Of a DNA stretch of 11,084 nucleotides, positions 1 through 6,396 are shown one piece after another. The notes under the pieces are model-generated. The model made no database searches and was not told the DNA's origin. It worked only from the letters and a program-made list of their open reading frames with translations. Source of the stretch: WRMR01 sp031548645. Its GTDB lineage: Bacteria; Planctomycetota; Planctomycetia; Pirellulales; Thermoguttaceae. The DNA lies in contig JAVBQX010000048.1 in the NCBI GenBank assembly GCA_031548645.1, positions 1 to 11,084 on the forward strand, in the 5' to 3' direction. A program made the position numbers and the translations under genes. Position 1 is the first letter of the stretch; each line of letters begins with the position of its first letter.

Positions 1-273
1 AACGGCTTCAAAAAATTCAGCCTGGGCATGGCGCCGCTTTCCGGTTTGGTCGTGCGGAAAAGCTCGCCCATGACGCAGAAAATCACCTCCTTCCTGTACC
101 GCAAGGGAAAATTTCTCTACAATTTCCAGGGGCTCCGGCATTTCAAGGAAAAATTCAACCCCGACTGGGAGGCCCGCTACATCGCCGTCCCGCGCGACTG
201 CAACACGCTCCTGGCGCTGGCCGACGTCTCCATTCTCGTTGCCGGCGGCATCACCGGCGTCATTAAAAAGTAA
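1..273 (+). CDS. mprF: MprF-like phosphatidylglycerol lysyltransferase, C-terminal end (5' partial)
   Basis: Reading from base 1 gives 90 residues to the TAA at 271-273, with no start inside the window that would be the true one; the gene begins upstream. The visible part matches the end of the LPG_synthase_C (DUF2156) GNAT-like domain of MprF: LGMAPLSGL, then a YNFQGLRHFKEKFNPDWE segment with an aromatic-rich FQGLR..K.KF.P.WE.RY signature, then a hydrophobic ALADVSILVAGGI tail. MprF proteins transfer lysine (or alanine) from aminoacyl-tRNA to phosphatidylglycerol at the inner membrane, lowering surface charge and protecting against cationic peptides. Only the catalytic-domain end is visible, so amino-acid specificity and the presence of the membrane flippase domain cannot be judged. 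A new promoter follows 25 bases after the stop, so it is probably the last gene of its unit. Confidence 0.85.
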   Translation, partial: NGFKKFSLGMAPLSGLVVRKSSPMTQKITSFLYRKGKFLYNFQGLRHFKEKFNPDWEARYIAVPRDCNTLLALADVSILVAGGITGVIKK

Positions 274-297
274 GAAACGGCAATCCGGTGAAAACCG

Positions 298-326
298 TTG
301 ACCCGTCCCGGTGATTCTCCTATAAT
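298..326 (+). promoter_or_regulatory. Sigma70-type promoter for the 357-1310 gene
   Basis: TTGACC at 298-303 (-35, 5 of 6 to consensus) and TATAAT at 321-326 (-10, 6 of 6) are separated by exactly 17 bp. Transcription would start near 333, leaving a leader of about 24 bases that carries the AGGAA ribosome site at 346-350. It lies in the 83-bp gap after mprF, on the correct strand for the next gene. This is the best promoter in the window by sequence alone. Confidence 0.75.
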
Positions 327-356
327 TAGGTTATTGGAAAAACGCAGGAAATCATC

Positions 357-1310
357 ATGACAACACCCCGACGAAACATCCCGGTTTTGATCGTTGCGGT
401 GTTTTTCTGCGCTTGCGTGGCGGCGTCCGACGTATTTGGCGACACGTTTGACCGGCGTTCCGGCATGATCTCCGACTCGGTGGTGTACCTGCAAAAGTCG
501 ATTCCCGCGGCGGAAACCGAGCGGGATACGCAAAATATAACGGTCCGCATCGCGCCGATCGTCACGGTGACCGCCGGGCTGCTCGACGCCGGTGTTGCGC
601 CGGACGAACCGCTCGTGCAATCGGGCCTGCGTTTTCTGCGACGGTTTTATGACGACAACAAATCTCGCGAGCTGCGAAATGATGCGGCTTTGACCGCCCT
701 GCTTGCGAAAATCGAAGCCTGTTTGGCCAAAGCGTCGCAAGGCATATCATCAAATGATTCGAAAGATGATTCGACCGACGAGACGGCCTTTTTGTTGCGG
801 GCGCTCGATTCGCTTGACGATTCCGAAGCAACGGCCCGCGCGGTCGGATTCGTGCAAAAAATCAACGGCGAAACTTCGAATGACGATGCACACCTTGACG
901 AAACGCGCTATGTCGTATCGCCCGGCGTCGGCGATTCGATCCGCGTCCGGGAATGGCGCCAGGCGATGGCGGAGCTTGACGGCCTGCCGATACGCGATCT
1001 GTGCCCGGTTGATCGTTGGTCGCCCGAACAGTTCGACGGCCTCATCGCCTGCGTGCACGGATTGAAACATTACCCGCCGCTGCCCGGTTCGCCGTCGCGT
1101 CCGGAACCCTTATCGGCCTTCGCCGCGATCTCGCCGCTCCCGCGATTGACCGACTCACGAAAAACGATCTCCGGCCAACAGGGACCGCTCGCCCTATACG
1201 CGTTCAATATTCCCCTGCCTGGTCATCGCGGATTGTCTCAAACGCTTTCGCAAACGCTTCTCTCCGCGGATTCTCTCGCCGCACTGCAAACGGTTCGCCG
1301 TTTGGAATGA
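357..1310 (+). CDS. Secreted hypothetical protein with a squalene-cyclase/prenyltransferase-repeat-like N-terminal part
   Basis: The frame opens with ATG at 357, six bases after CAGGAA (345-350) and behind a strong promoter, which supports this start. It encodes 317 residues. Residues 1-23 look like a signal peptide: basic TTPRRN, hydrophobic core VLIVAVFFCACV, possible cleavage near VAA|S. Residues about 40-105 (YLQKSI..., then APIVTVTAGLLDAGVAPDEPL, VQSGLRFLRRF, AALTALLAKIEACL) resemble the helix-pair repeats of planctomycete prenyltransferase/squalene-oxidase-repeat proteins, where a long alpha/alpha barrel would normally follow. Residues about 120-240 are acidic and not recognised. The last roughly 75 residues (from base 1080) are rich in Pro, Ser and Leu and look unlike a folded domain, while other forward frames there look equally coding-like, so a frameshift or decay is possible. 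The repeat family usually binds hydrophobic or polymeric ligands, but no function can be assigned. Confidence 0.6.
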   Translation: MTTPRRNIPVLIVAVFFCACVAASDVFGDTFDRRSGMISDSVVYLQKSIPAAETERDTQNITVRIAPIVTVTAGLLDAGVAPDEPLVQSGLRFLRRFYDDNKSRELRNDAALTALLAKIEACLAKASQGISSNDSKDDSTDETAFLLRALDSLDDSEATARAVGFVQKINGETSNDDAHLDETRYVVSPGVGDSIRVREWRQAMAELDGLPIRDLCPVDRWSPEQFDGLIACVHGLKHYPPLPGSPSRPEPLSAFAAISPLPRLTDSRKTISGQQGPLALYAFNIPLPGHRGLSQTLSQTLLSADSLAALQTVRRLE

Positions 1311-1438
1311 TTCCTGTCTGGTCACCGCTCTCATCGACGTCGTGCGCACAAGCATCTACCGGACAACGTGCGCTTCGGCGAATCACGATATACCAGGAAT
1401 ATTGTGTAGGCGGTAAATTTAAACGCATCCGATGGATC

Positions 1439-1503
1439 GCTTGCTTCGCCAATGCCGGAAAACATCGTCTTTTGCGTAACTTCCCTACATTGGCGTAGCA
1501 AGC
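1439..1503 (+). repeat. Imperfect inverted repeat / hairpin upstream of the first DUF1559 gene
   Basis: Left arm GCTTGCTTCGCCAATG (1439-1454) and right arm CATTGGCGTAGCAAGC (1488-1503) are reverse complements at 15 of 16 positions. GGAA (1457-1460) and TTCC (1481-1484) can extend the stem inward across a small internal loop, leaving an apical loop of about 20 bases. No U-tract follows, so it is not a classic intrinsic terminator. It lies 59 bases before the ATG at 1563. It could be a leader RNA structure or a small palindromic element remnant. Confidence 0.6.
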
Positions 1504-1508
1504 AGCGC

Positions 1509-1539
1509 TGGTAGCGCGGTGCATTTTTTATCGCTACCA
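1509..1539 (+). promoter_or_regulatory. Second leader hairpin directly before the DUF1559 ribosome site
   Basis: TGGTAGCG (1509-1516) and CGCTACCA (1532-1539) form a perfect 8-bp stem around a 15-base loop containing six T. It begins five bases after the preceding 16-bp inverted repeat and ends 11 bases before the AAAGGA ribosome site at 1551-1556. Its position suggests a post-transcriptional role such as mRNA stability or translation control, but this is inferred from structure alone. No promoter is clear in the 252-bp gap from 1311 to 1562. Confidence 0.5.
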
Positions 1540-1562
1540 AAAAAGTTTCAAAAGGATTGACC

Positions 1563-2597
1563 ATGCACGAAAAACGCAAAAAATATTCTTCCCGGCACGG
1601 CTTTACGCTGGTCGAATTGCTGGTGGTCATTGCAATCATCGGCATTTTGATCGCTTTGCTGCTCCCGGCGGTGCAGGCGGCGCGAGAGGCCGCGCGGCGC
1701 ATGCAATGTTCGAACAACCTCAAGCAATTCGGGCTGGCCCTGCACAATTACCATTCGACGTTCAACATGCTGCCGCGTTCGATCGACGTCAACGGATTTT
1801 CGATCCACGCCCGTGTACTGCCCTACATTGAGCAAGGGGCCTTTGCGGAACGGATCGACTTTTCGATTCCGCTTTGGTCGAGCGGCAGCGCCCCCGACGC
1901 GGCGCATTATGAAGTCATGAGTTTCCCGGCCCCGATTCTGCTGTGCCCAAGCGAATCGGAACCTCGGGAACGTCACCACACGCACCCGGCGGTTTACGAT
2001 TCGTACTCGACGAATTACGTCTTCTGCTACGGCAGCGGCGTCAATCATTTCTGGACGCAACTCAACGGCTCCGACGGCCCCTTTCGCTGCCAGACCTCGA
2101 CCACGTCGCCGTTCGGACAGACGCAGGGATTCACCTCCTTCGCGACATTGACCGCCGGCACGAGCAACGTCATGGCCGCGTCCGAAACGCTGTTCGGACT
2201 TCCCGCGGTGCCCGATGCGCCGTCGAAAAAGGATTGGCCCCGGCTCGCGTTTCTCGACACGCAAGTCGGCTCGGCCCGCGCGAACCTCGACCTTGTCACG
2301 TTGGCCGAAACGACGGTGCCGTCGGTCGCCCATCGCGGCGGCCCCTGGCTTTCCGGCCGCGCTTACGCGACGGGGTTCACCGCGTATTACGCGCCGAACG
2401 CGCCCGTACCGGACTGCTGGATTCGCGGCGACTCAAACTATTATCTCGCTCGCAGCAATCACGTCGGCGGCGTCAACCTCGCCATGAACGACGGCAGCGT
2501 GCATTTTGAATCCGACACGGTGGAACTCGCCGCATGGCGGACGAAAAGCACCGCCAACGGTCGTCCGGTCAAGCAGGATTTCAACACCACGCCATAA
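1563..2597 (+). CDS. DUF1559 family pseudopilin-like protein (first copy)
   Basis: ATG at 1563 is chosen because AAAGGA (1551-1556) sits six bases before it; the in-frame TTG at 1557 would touch that site. The product has 344 residues. A basic leader (HEKRKKYSSRHG) ends in Gly13, followed by the type IV prepilin cleavage sequence FTLVE with Glu18 at mature position 5, then a hydrophobic helix to about residue 36 and an amphipathic RE.ARR stretch. The C-terminus carries the H-x9-DG motif (His300, Asp310-Gly311, within HVGGVNLAMNDGS) that defines the planctomycete DUF1559 (SBP_bac_10-like) family. Cleavage and N-methylation by a prepilin peptidase and location at the cell envelope are expected from family knowledge; the role of DUF1559 is not established. 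The ABC ATPase starts 15 bp after its stop, so the two are probably co-transcribed. Confidence 0.95.
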   Translation: MHEKRKKYSSRHGFTLVELLVVIAIIGILIALLLPAVQAAREAARRMQCSNNLKQFGLALHNYHSTFNMLPRSIDVNGFSIHARVLPYIEQGAFAERIDFSIPLWSSGSAPDAAHYEVMSFPAPILLCPSESEPRERHHTHPAVYDSYSTNYVFCYGSGVNHFWTQLNGSDGPFRCQTSTTSPFGQTQGFTSFATLTAGTSNVMAASETLFGLPAVPDAPSKKDWPRLAFLDTQVGSARANLDLVTLAETTVPSVAHRGGPWLSGRAYATGFTAYYAPNAPVPDCWIRGDSNYYLARSNHVGGVNLAMNDGSVHFESDTVELAAWRTKSTANGRPVKQDFNTTP

Positions 2598-2612
2598 AAT
2601 GGATACTATAAA

Positions 2613-3350
2613 ATGACAACAGCCACCATTGAAAAAACCTGCCCCGCCGAAGCGAAAGGGTTGACGAAAATTTATCGTGCCGGGACAAACCGCGTCGCGG
2701 CGCTGACTGACGTCTCACTTACCGTCAGACGCGGCGAATTTCTCACCGTCATGGGCGCGTCCGGTTCCGGCAAGAGCACGCTGTTGCACCTGCTCGCCGG
2801 GTTGACCGAACGCACGGGCGGCGAAGTGCTCATCGACGGCGTCGACTTGGCGAAAATGTCGGACGCTGCCCGGACGCGGTTCCGCCGACGTCATATCGGC
2901 GTCGTGTTCCAAGCGTTCAATCTCATCCCGACCCTGACGGCGGAGGAAAATATTCTGCTTCCCGCCCTGATCGAAGGGGGGATGCCCGACGCGCGAAAGA
3001 AAGCGGAAACGCTCATGCAAACGCTCGAAATCACTGAACGCCGCCATCACCGACCCGATTCGCTCAGCGGCGGCGAGCAGCAACGGGTTGCCATCGCACG
3101 GGCGCTGATCATGGAACCGACGCTCATTTTGGCCGACGAACCGACCGGCAATCTCGACTCGGAAAACGGCGAACGCCTGTGCAAAATTTTGCGTTCGCTT
3201 TGTGACGAACGCGAACGGACGATCGTGCTGGTCACGCACGAATCCGCCGTCGCCGCTTACGGAGACCGCTGCGTCACGCTCCGGGACGGACGGATTTCCG
3301 GCGAACAGGTGATGCCCGCCATGCGGCACGACGTGAAGGGGGACACATGA
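2613..3350 (+). CDS. ABC transporter ATP-binding protein, LolD/MacB type
   Basis: A complete 245-residue nucleotide-binding protein. Visible motifs: Walker A GASGSGKST (48-56), Q-loop Gln100 in VVFQAFNLIP, signature LSGGEQQRVAIARAL (151-165), Walker B LILADEP with catalytic Glu176, D-loop NLDS, and H-loop His209 in VTHE. The FQ.FNL.P and DEPTGNLD phrases are typical of the LolD/MacB/FtsE group that pairs with FtsX-like permeases. It hydrolyses ATP at the inner face of the cytoplasmic membrane to drive the permease encoded next. The start has no strong ribosome site (A/T-rich, ATAAAATGGATACTATAAA), and with only 15 bp from the DUF1559 stop it may rely on translational coupling. Its own stop overlaps the permease start (ATGA at 3347-3350), a strong sign of one operon and linked production. 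Confidence 0.96.
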   Translation: MTTATIEKTCPAEAKGLTKIYRAGTNRVAALTDVSLTVRRGEFLTVMGASGSGKSTLLHLLAGLTERTGGEVLIDGVDLAKMSDAARTRFRRRHIGVVFQAFNLIPTLTAEENILLPALIEGGMPDARKKAETLMQTLEITERRHHRPDSLSGGEQQRVAIARALIMEPTLILADEPTGNLDSENGERLCKILRSLCDERERTIVLVTHESAVAAYGDRCVTLRDGRISGEQVMPAMRHDVKGDT

Positions 3351-6259
3351 AACTGCTTTTAAAACTGATCCTTCGCGAAGCGTGGCACCATCGGGCCCGC
3401 ATTTCGCTCGCCGTGACCGCCACCGTCGCCATGTCGTGCCTGGTCGTCTGGCTGATCGGGAGCCTCGACCTGATGATGTTGCAGTTCGATTCGGACGGCG
3501 AAAATTATCTCGGGCATTATCACCTGGTCATGATCCCGGAAACCGTGGCAAAAACGCCGTCATTTCACGAAATAACGATTCGCGAGCTTTCCGTCGATCC
3601 GATCGTGACACAGGTCAGCCCCGCGCGGCAGATTCGTTCCGTCATGGGCAAAATGGAACACGAGCAGGACGAACACGCCGCCGTCCGGCGCCAGCGTTCG
3701 ATACTCGGCCTGCCCACGCAAAGCCCGGTCATCGTCGGCATTGATGCCGTTGAATCGCCTTACGAACTTGCGGAAGGCCGCTGGTTTTTCGACGATGCGC
3801 GTGATCAAAATGGTGAGGCTGTCATCGAAGGGGTCATGGGAACCGGCGCGGCACGCGGGTTGCAAGGCTGGTCGGACGACGAAACGCAACCCGTCCGACT
3901 CGGCGACACGGTTGTCTGCCGCATCGACTCGCGGGAATGCAAAATCCGGATCGTCGGTATGGTCGAGCAGAAACTCGCAAGCGCCGGGGCACGCGGCGAG
4001 CTGTCGCCTGCGGTCGGCGCTGTGTATGTTTCGCGAAACGCCGCCGAACGAATCGCCCCGACAGCGGCGGGACAGCCGCCTCAAATCGATTACGTGTATG
4101 TCCGGCTTCGTGAAGGGAGCAACCTCGACCGCTTTCGAAAAAATTGGGCCAAACACCTTTCGCGACAGGGCATCGCCATGCGGTTTCTCAGCGCCGACGA
4201 TTTGCAGGAGCAACTCAACCGAATGCGAAGCCGCGACACGACCGCCGGGCTGATGGGCGGTGCGGCCTCGTTGCAGGCAGCCGTCGCTTTTACGACCCTT
4301 GTTTCGATTCTCATCGTTTTCACCACGCTCAGTATGGGCGTCGGCGAACGCACCCGCGTGTTCGCCATGTTACGAGCGGTCGGCATGACCCGCATGCAAA
4401 TCACCGCGCTCGTGTTCGGCGAAAGCGTGATTTTGTGCCTGCTCGGCTGGGTCGGCGGCATGATCGCCGGGTGGGGCGTTTTGCAATTGTCCGTTTCGCT
4501 CCAGCCCGAAGTTTTCGGGACCGGCAAAACAGTTTCGCTCGGAACGACGGCGGTAGTCACGGCGGGAATCGCGGCACTTGCCGGGGCTTTGCTGGCGGCG
4601 ATCATTCCCGCGTGGCGGGCGATGCGCATCGCGCCGCTCGACGGTTTGAATCGCGGCCGGTTCGTTCCGGTCCGTACAAACCGATTCGTGATTCCCGCGC
4701 TGATCGGCCTTGCGCTTTTGATCGTCGCTCCGCTGCTGGTATACGGCGGCGTGTCCGGCGAACACGGCGCGTTGCGTTTGCGATGGTATTGCCTGCTCGG
4801 CCTGCCGACGCAAATCGCCGGTTGCGTGCTGCTCGTGCCCGCGATGATCCTGCTTGTTGAAAAACTGCTCGTGCCCGCGATCGCGTTGCTGTTGCGATTG
4901 CCGAAGGAACTGCTCACTTCGCAATTGGGCGGCAACCTCTGGCGCACGTTCGGGACGACGGTCGCCCTGTGCGTCGGGTTGGGCATGTACTCGTTTTTCG
5001 AGATTTCCGGCTACTCAATGCTGCGGCCCTACATTCATTCGCGGGCGATTCCCGACACGCTGGTCACCTTCCTGCCGCAGGGCGTGCCGTTCGACCGAAT
5101 TTCGACCGTTCGCGAAACGCCGGGTGTTGACGCGAATCGATTTTTGACTCTCGCGGTCGATCAATCGCGATTTTCGCGGCGGCAGACGGAACGCTTTCTC
5201 AAACGCGGGCTGGCGCCGATGCAAACCAGCGCGGTGCTGTTCGGCGTTGATCCGGCGGAAGCGTTCGGCAAACGCGGCGACGGTTCGCGGCCCATGATTG
5301 AGTTGGAATTCGAACAGGGAACGCTCGCGTCGGCGCTTGAAAAATTGAACTCCGGCGGACGATATTGCCTCGTTCCCGATTCGTTCGCGTTTCGCGTCGG
5401 GTTGGGCATGGGCGACACACTTGAACTCGTTGTGCCGCCCGAAACACGACACGATACGTTAGGGGACACGCAAAACGAATCGCGGCGCGATGAAACGATC
5501 GTCGAATACGAAATCTGCGGCGTCGTGTCGATTCCCGGTTGGATTTGGATGAACAAATTGAGTGGCGTTCGCACGCGGGGCTATCGTTCCGGCGCGATGC
5601 TGCTGGCTCCGTACGCGGCTGTGCAGAACGATTACCGCATTGACGACGCCGCGTTTTTCTGGTTCGATCGGACGCTCGACGCCTCGGGCCGCCTGACGGT
5701 TCCGGACGCGACGCTTGAGGAATCGCTGCAACATTATGCCGACACGCTGGCCGCCGAACACGACGAAAACGGCGTCACGCACCCGATGGTCAAGGTCAGC
5801 TCGCGCGAGTACCTCAACGAACGGGTCGGCAGCCGCTCGGACGACGTGATCCAGGCGGCGGCGAAAATGCCGCTGATTCTGCTCGCGATCGCATCGGTCG
5901 GGATGATGGGGACCATCGCCGCGTCGGTTCGCGTCCGGCGTTTCGAACTCGGCGTGCTGCGAAGTCTCGGCGTGACACGTTTCGCGCTCGTGCGGCTCAT
6001 TTTGGCCGAAGCGATTTTGATTTCCCTCGCAGCGGTCGCCATCAGCGTCACCGCCGGAACGCTCGGGGCCTGGTGTTTTATCGGGCTGATGCGTTACGTT
6101 TCGGCTTTCGGCGGATTCGCTTCGCCGCTGGTCATCCCGCTCGGACGACTGTCAATCGGTTTCGCCGTGACGCTTACGCTGTGCACCTTCGCGGCCCTTG
6201 CCCCGGCCGCTTCCGTCGCAAAAGAGGAACCGGCCACATTATTGAAAAATGACGTTTAG
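3347..6259 (+). CDS. FtsX/MacB-type ABC permease with two FtsX domains (type VII)
   Basis: A 970-residue membrane protein that starts inside the ATPase stop (ATGA), with AAGGGGGA (3336-3343) as ribosome site. Hydrophobicity by eye gives about ten membrane segments: one at 19-40; three around 308-330, 354-382 and 399-425; then about 446-468, 480-517 (possibly two) and 534-553; and three around 840-860, 888-912 and 936-957. Large extracytoplasmic domains span roughly 41-305 and 554-838; the first resembles the MacB periplasmic core. FtsX-type loops follow the first segment of each half: FAMLRAVGMTRMQI (about 340-353) and LGVLRSLGVTRFALV (about 870-884), which contact the ATPase in this family. 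Both permease halves therefore sit on one chain, so one permease with two ATPases may be enough. Family roles are lipoprotein release, efflux or mechanotransmission; the substrate is unknown. No MacA-type adaptor gene is adjacent. Confidence 0.93.
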   Translation: MKLLLKLILREAWHHRARISLAVTATVAMSCLVVWLIGSLDLMMLQFDSDGENYLGHYHLVMIPETVAKTPSFHEITIRELSVDPIVTQVSPARQIRSVMGKMEHEQDEHAAVRRQRSILGLPTQSPVIVGIDAVESPYELAEGRWFFDDARDQNGEAVIEGVMGTGAARGLQGWSDDETQPVRLGDTVVCRIDSRECKIRIVGMVEQKLASAGARGELSPAVGAVYVSRNAAERIAPTAAGQPPQIDYVYVRLREGSNLDRFRKNWAKHLSRQGIAMRFLSADDLQEQLNRMRSRDTTAGLMGGAASLQAAVAFTTLVSILIVFTTLSMGVGERTRVFAMLRAVGMTRMQITALVFGESVILCLLGWVGGMIAGWGVLQLSVSLQPEVFGTGKTVSLGTTAVVTAGIAALAGALLAAIIPAWRAMRIAPLDGLNRGRFVPVRTNRFVIPALIGLALLIVAPLLVYGGVSGEHGALRLRWYCLLGLPTQIAGCVLLVPAMILLVEKLLVPAIALLLRLPKELLTSQLGGNLWRTFGTTVALCVGLGMYSFFEISGYSMLRPYIHSRAIPDTLVTFLPQGVPFDRISTVRETPGVDANRFLTLAVDQSRFSRRQTERFLKRGLAPMQTSAVLFGVDPAEAFGKRGDGSRPMIELEFEQGTLASALEKLNSGGRYCLVPDSFAFRVGLGMGDTLELVVPPETRHDTLGDTQNESRRDETIVEYEICGVVSIPGWIWMNKLSGVRTRGYRSGAMLLAPYAAVQNDYRIDDAAFFWFDRTLDASGRLTVPDATLEESLQHYADTLAAEHDENGVTHPMVKVSSREYLNERVGSRSDDVIQAAAKMPLILLAIASVGMMGTIAASVRVRRFELGVLRSLGVTRFALVRLILAEAILISLAAVAISVTAGTLGAWCFIGLMRYVSAFGGFASPLVIPLGRLSIGFAVTLTLCTFAALAPAASVAKEEPATLLKNDV

Positions 6260-6290
6260 AACTACATCATCACAATGTGCTTTGTGTACA

Positions 6291-6354
6291 AACACGGAGC
6301 CGGAAGTCAGCGCCCGGTTATTTATTCCGTCGCTTACGCTCCGGGCTCTGTGTT
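6291..6354 (+). repeat. 64-nt palindromic element between permease and second DUF1559 gene
   Basis: The arms AACACGGAGCCGGA (6291-6304) and TCCGGGCTCTGTGTT (6340-6354) pair with one G-U and one bulged G. Inside, GTCAGCG (6306-6312) pairs with CGCTTAC (6331-6337) with one mismatch, closing a loop of 18 bases. No T-tract follows, so an intrinsic terminator is unlikely. Read on the minus strand it contains GAGCCCGGAGCGTAAGCGACGG-like sequence, which from memory resembles dispersed intergenic palindromes in planctomycete genomes; this is unverified. It lies 42 bases before the ATG at 6397 and could protect or separate transcripts. Confidence 0.6.
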
Positions 6355-6396
6355 GATGTTGCTTTAGCCACAGAATCACCGGAAAGATAACATTCG

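Noticed and set aside
276..299. AACGG...CCGTT pairing after mprF, considered as a terminator
   Set aside because: Five base pairs around a 14-base loop with no T-tract, and it runs into the -35 of the next promoter.
177..740. Long open frame on the minus strand opposite the 357-1310 gene
   Set aside because: Its product is Arg/His/Gly-rich with no recognisable domain, as expected for the antisense of a GC-rich gene; the forward frame has promoter, ribosome site and signal peptide.
1150..1416. Possible YidD-like small Cys-containing protein in the third forward frame
   Set aside because: There is a faint resemblance (basic FxxRFSP...HC...C pattern), but no start codon in the frame and the spacing of the YidD motif does not fit. 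Kept only as evidence for frame drift.
1204..1524. Minus-strand frame covering the inverted repeat before the first DUF1559 gene
   Set aside because: No ribosome site, no known domain, and it overlaps two hairpins; its apparent internal repetition comes from the palindrome.
4090..4986. Long minus-strand frame opposite the permease gene
   Set aside because: Ser/Arg/Pro/Thr-rich product without domains; the permease frame is fully supported by membrane segments and FtsX motifs.
6271..6286. Short inverted repeat CACAA-6-TTGTG just after the permease stop, considered as a terminator
   Set aside because: The stem is only 5 bp and A/T-rich, with no T-tract, so it is too weak to call.
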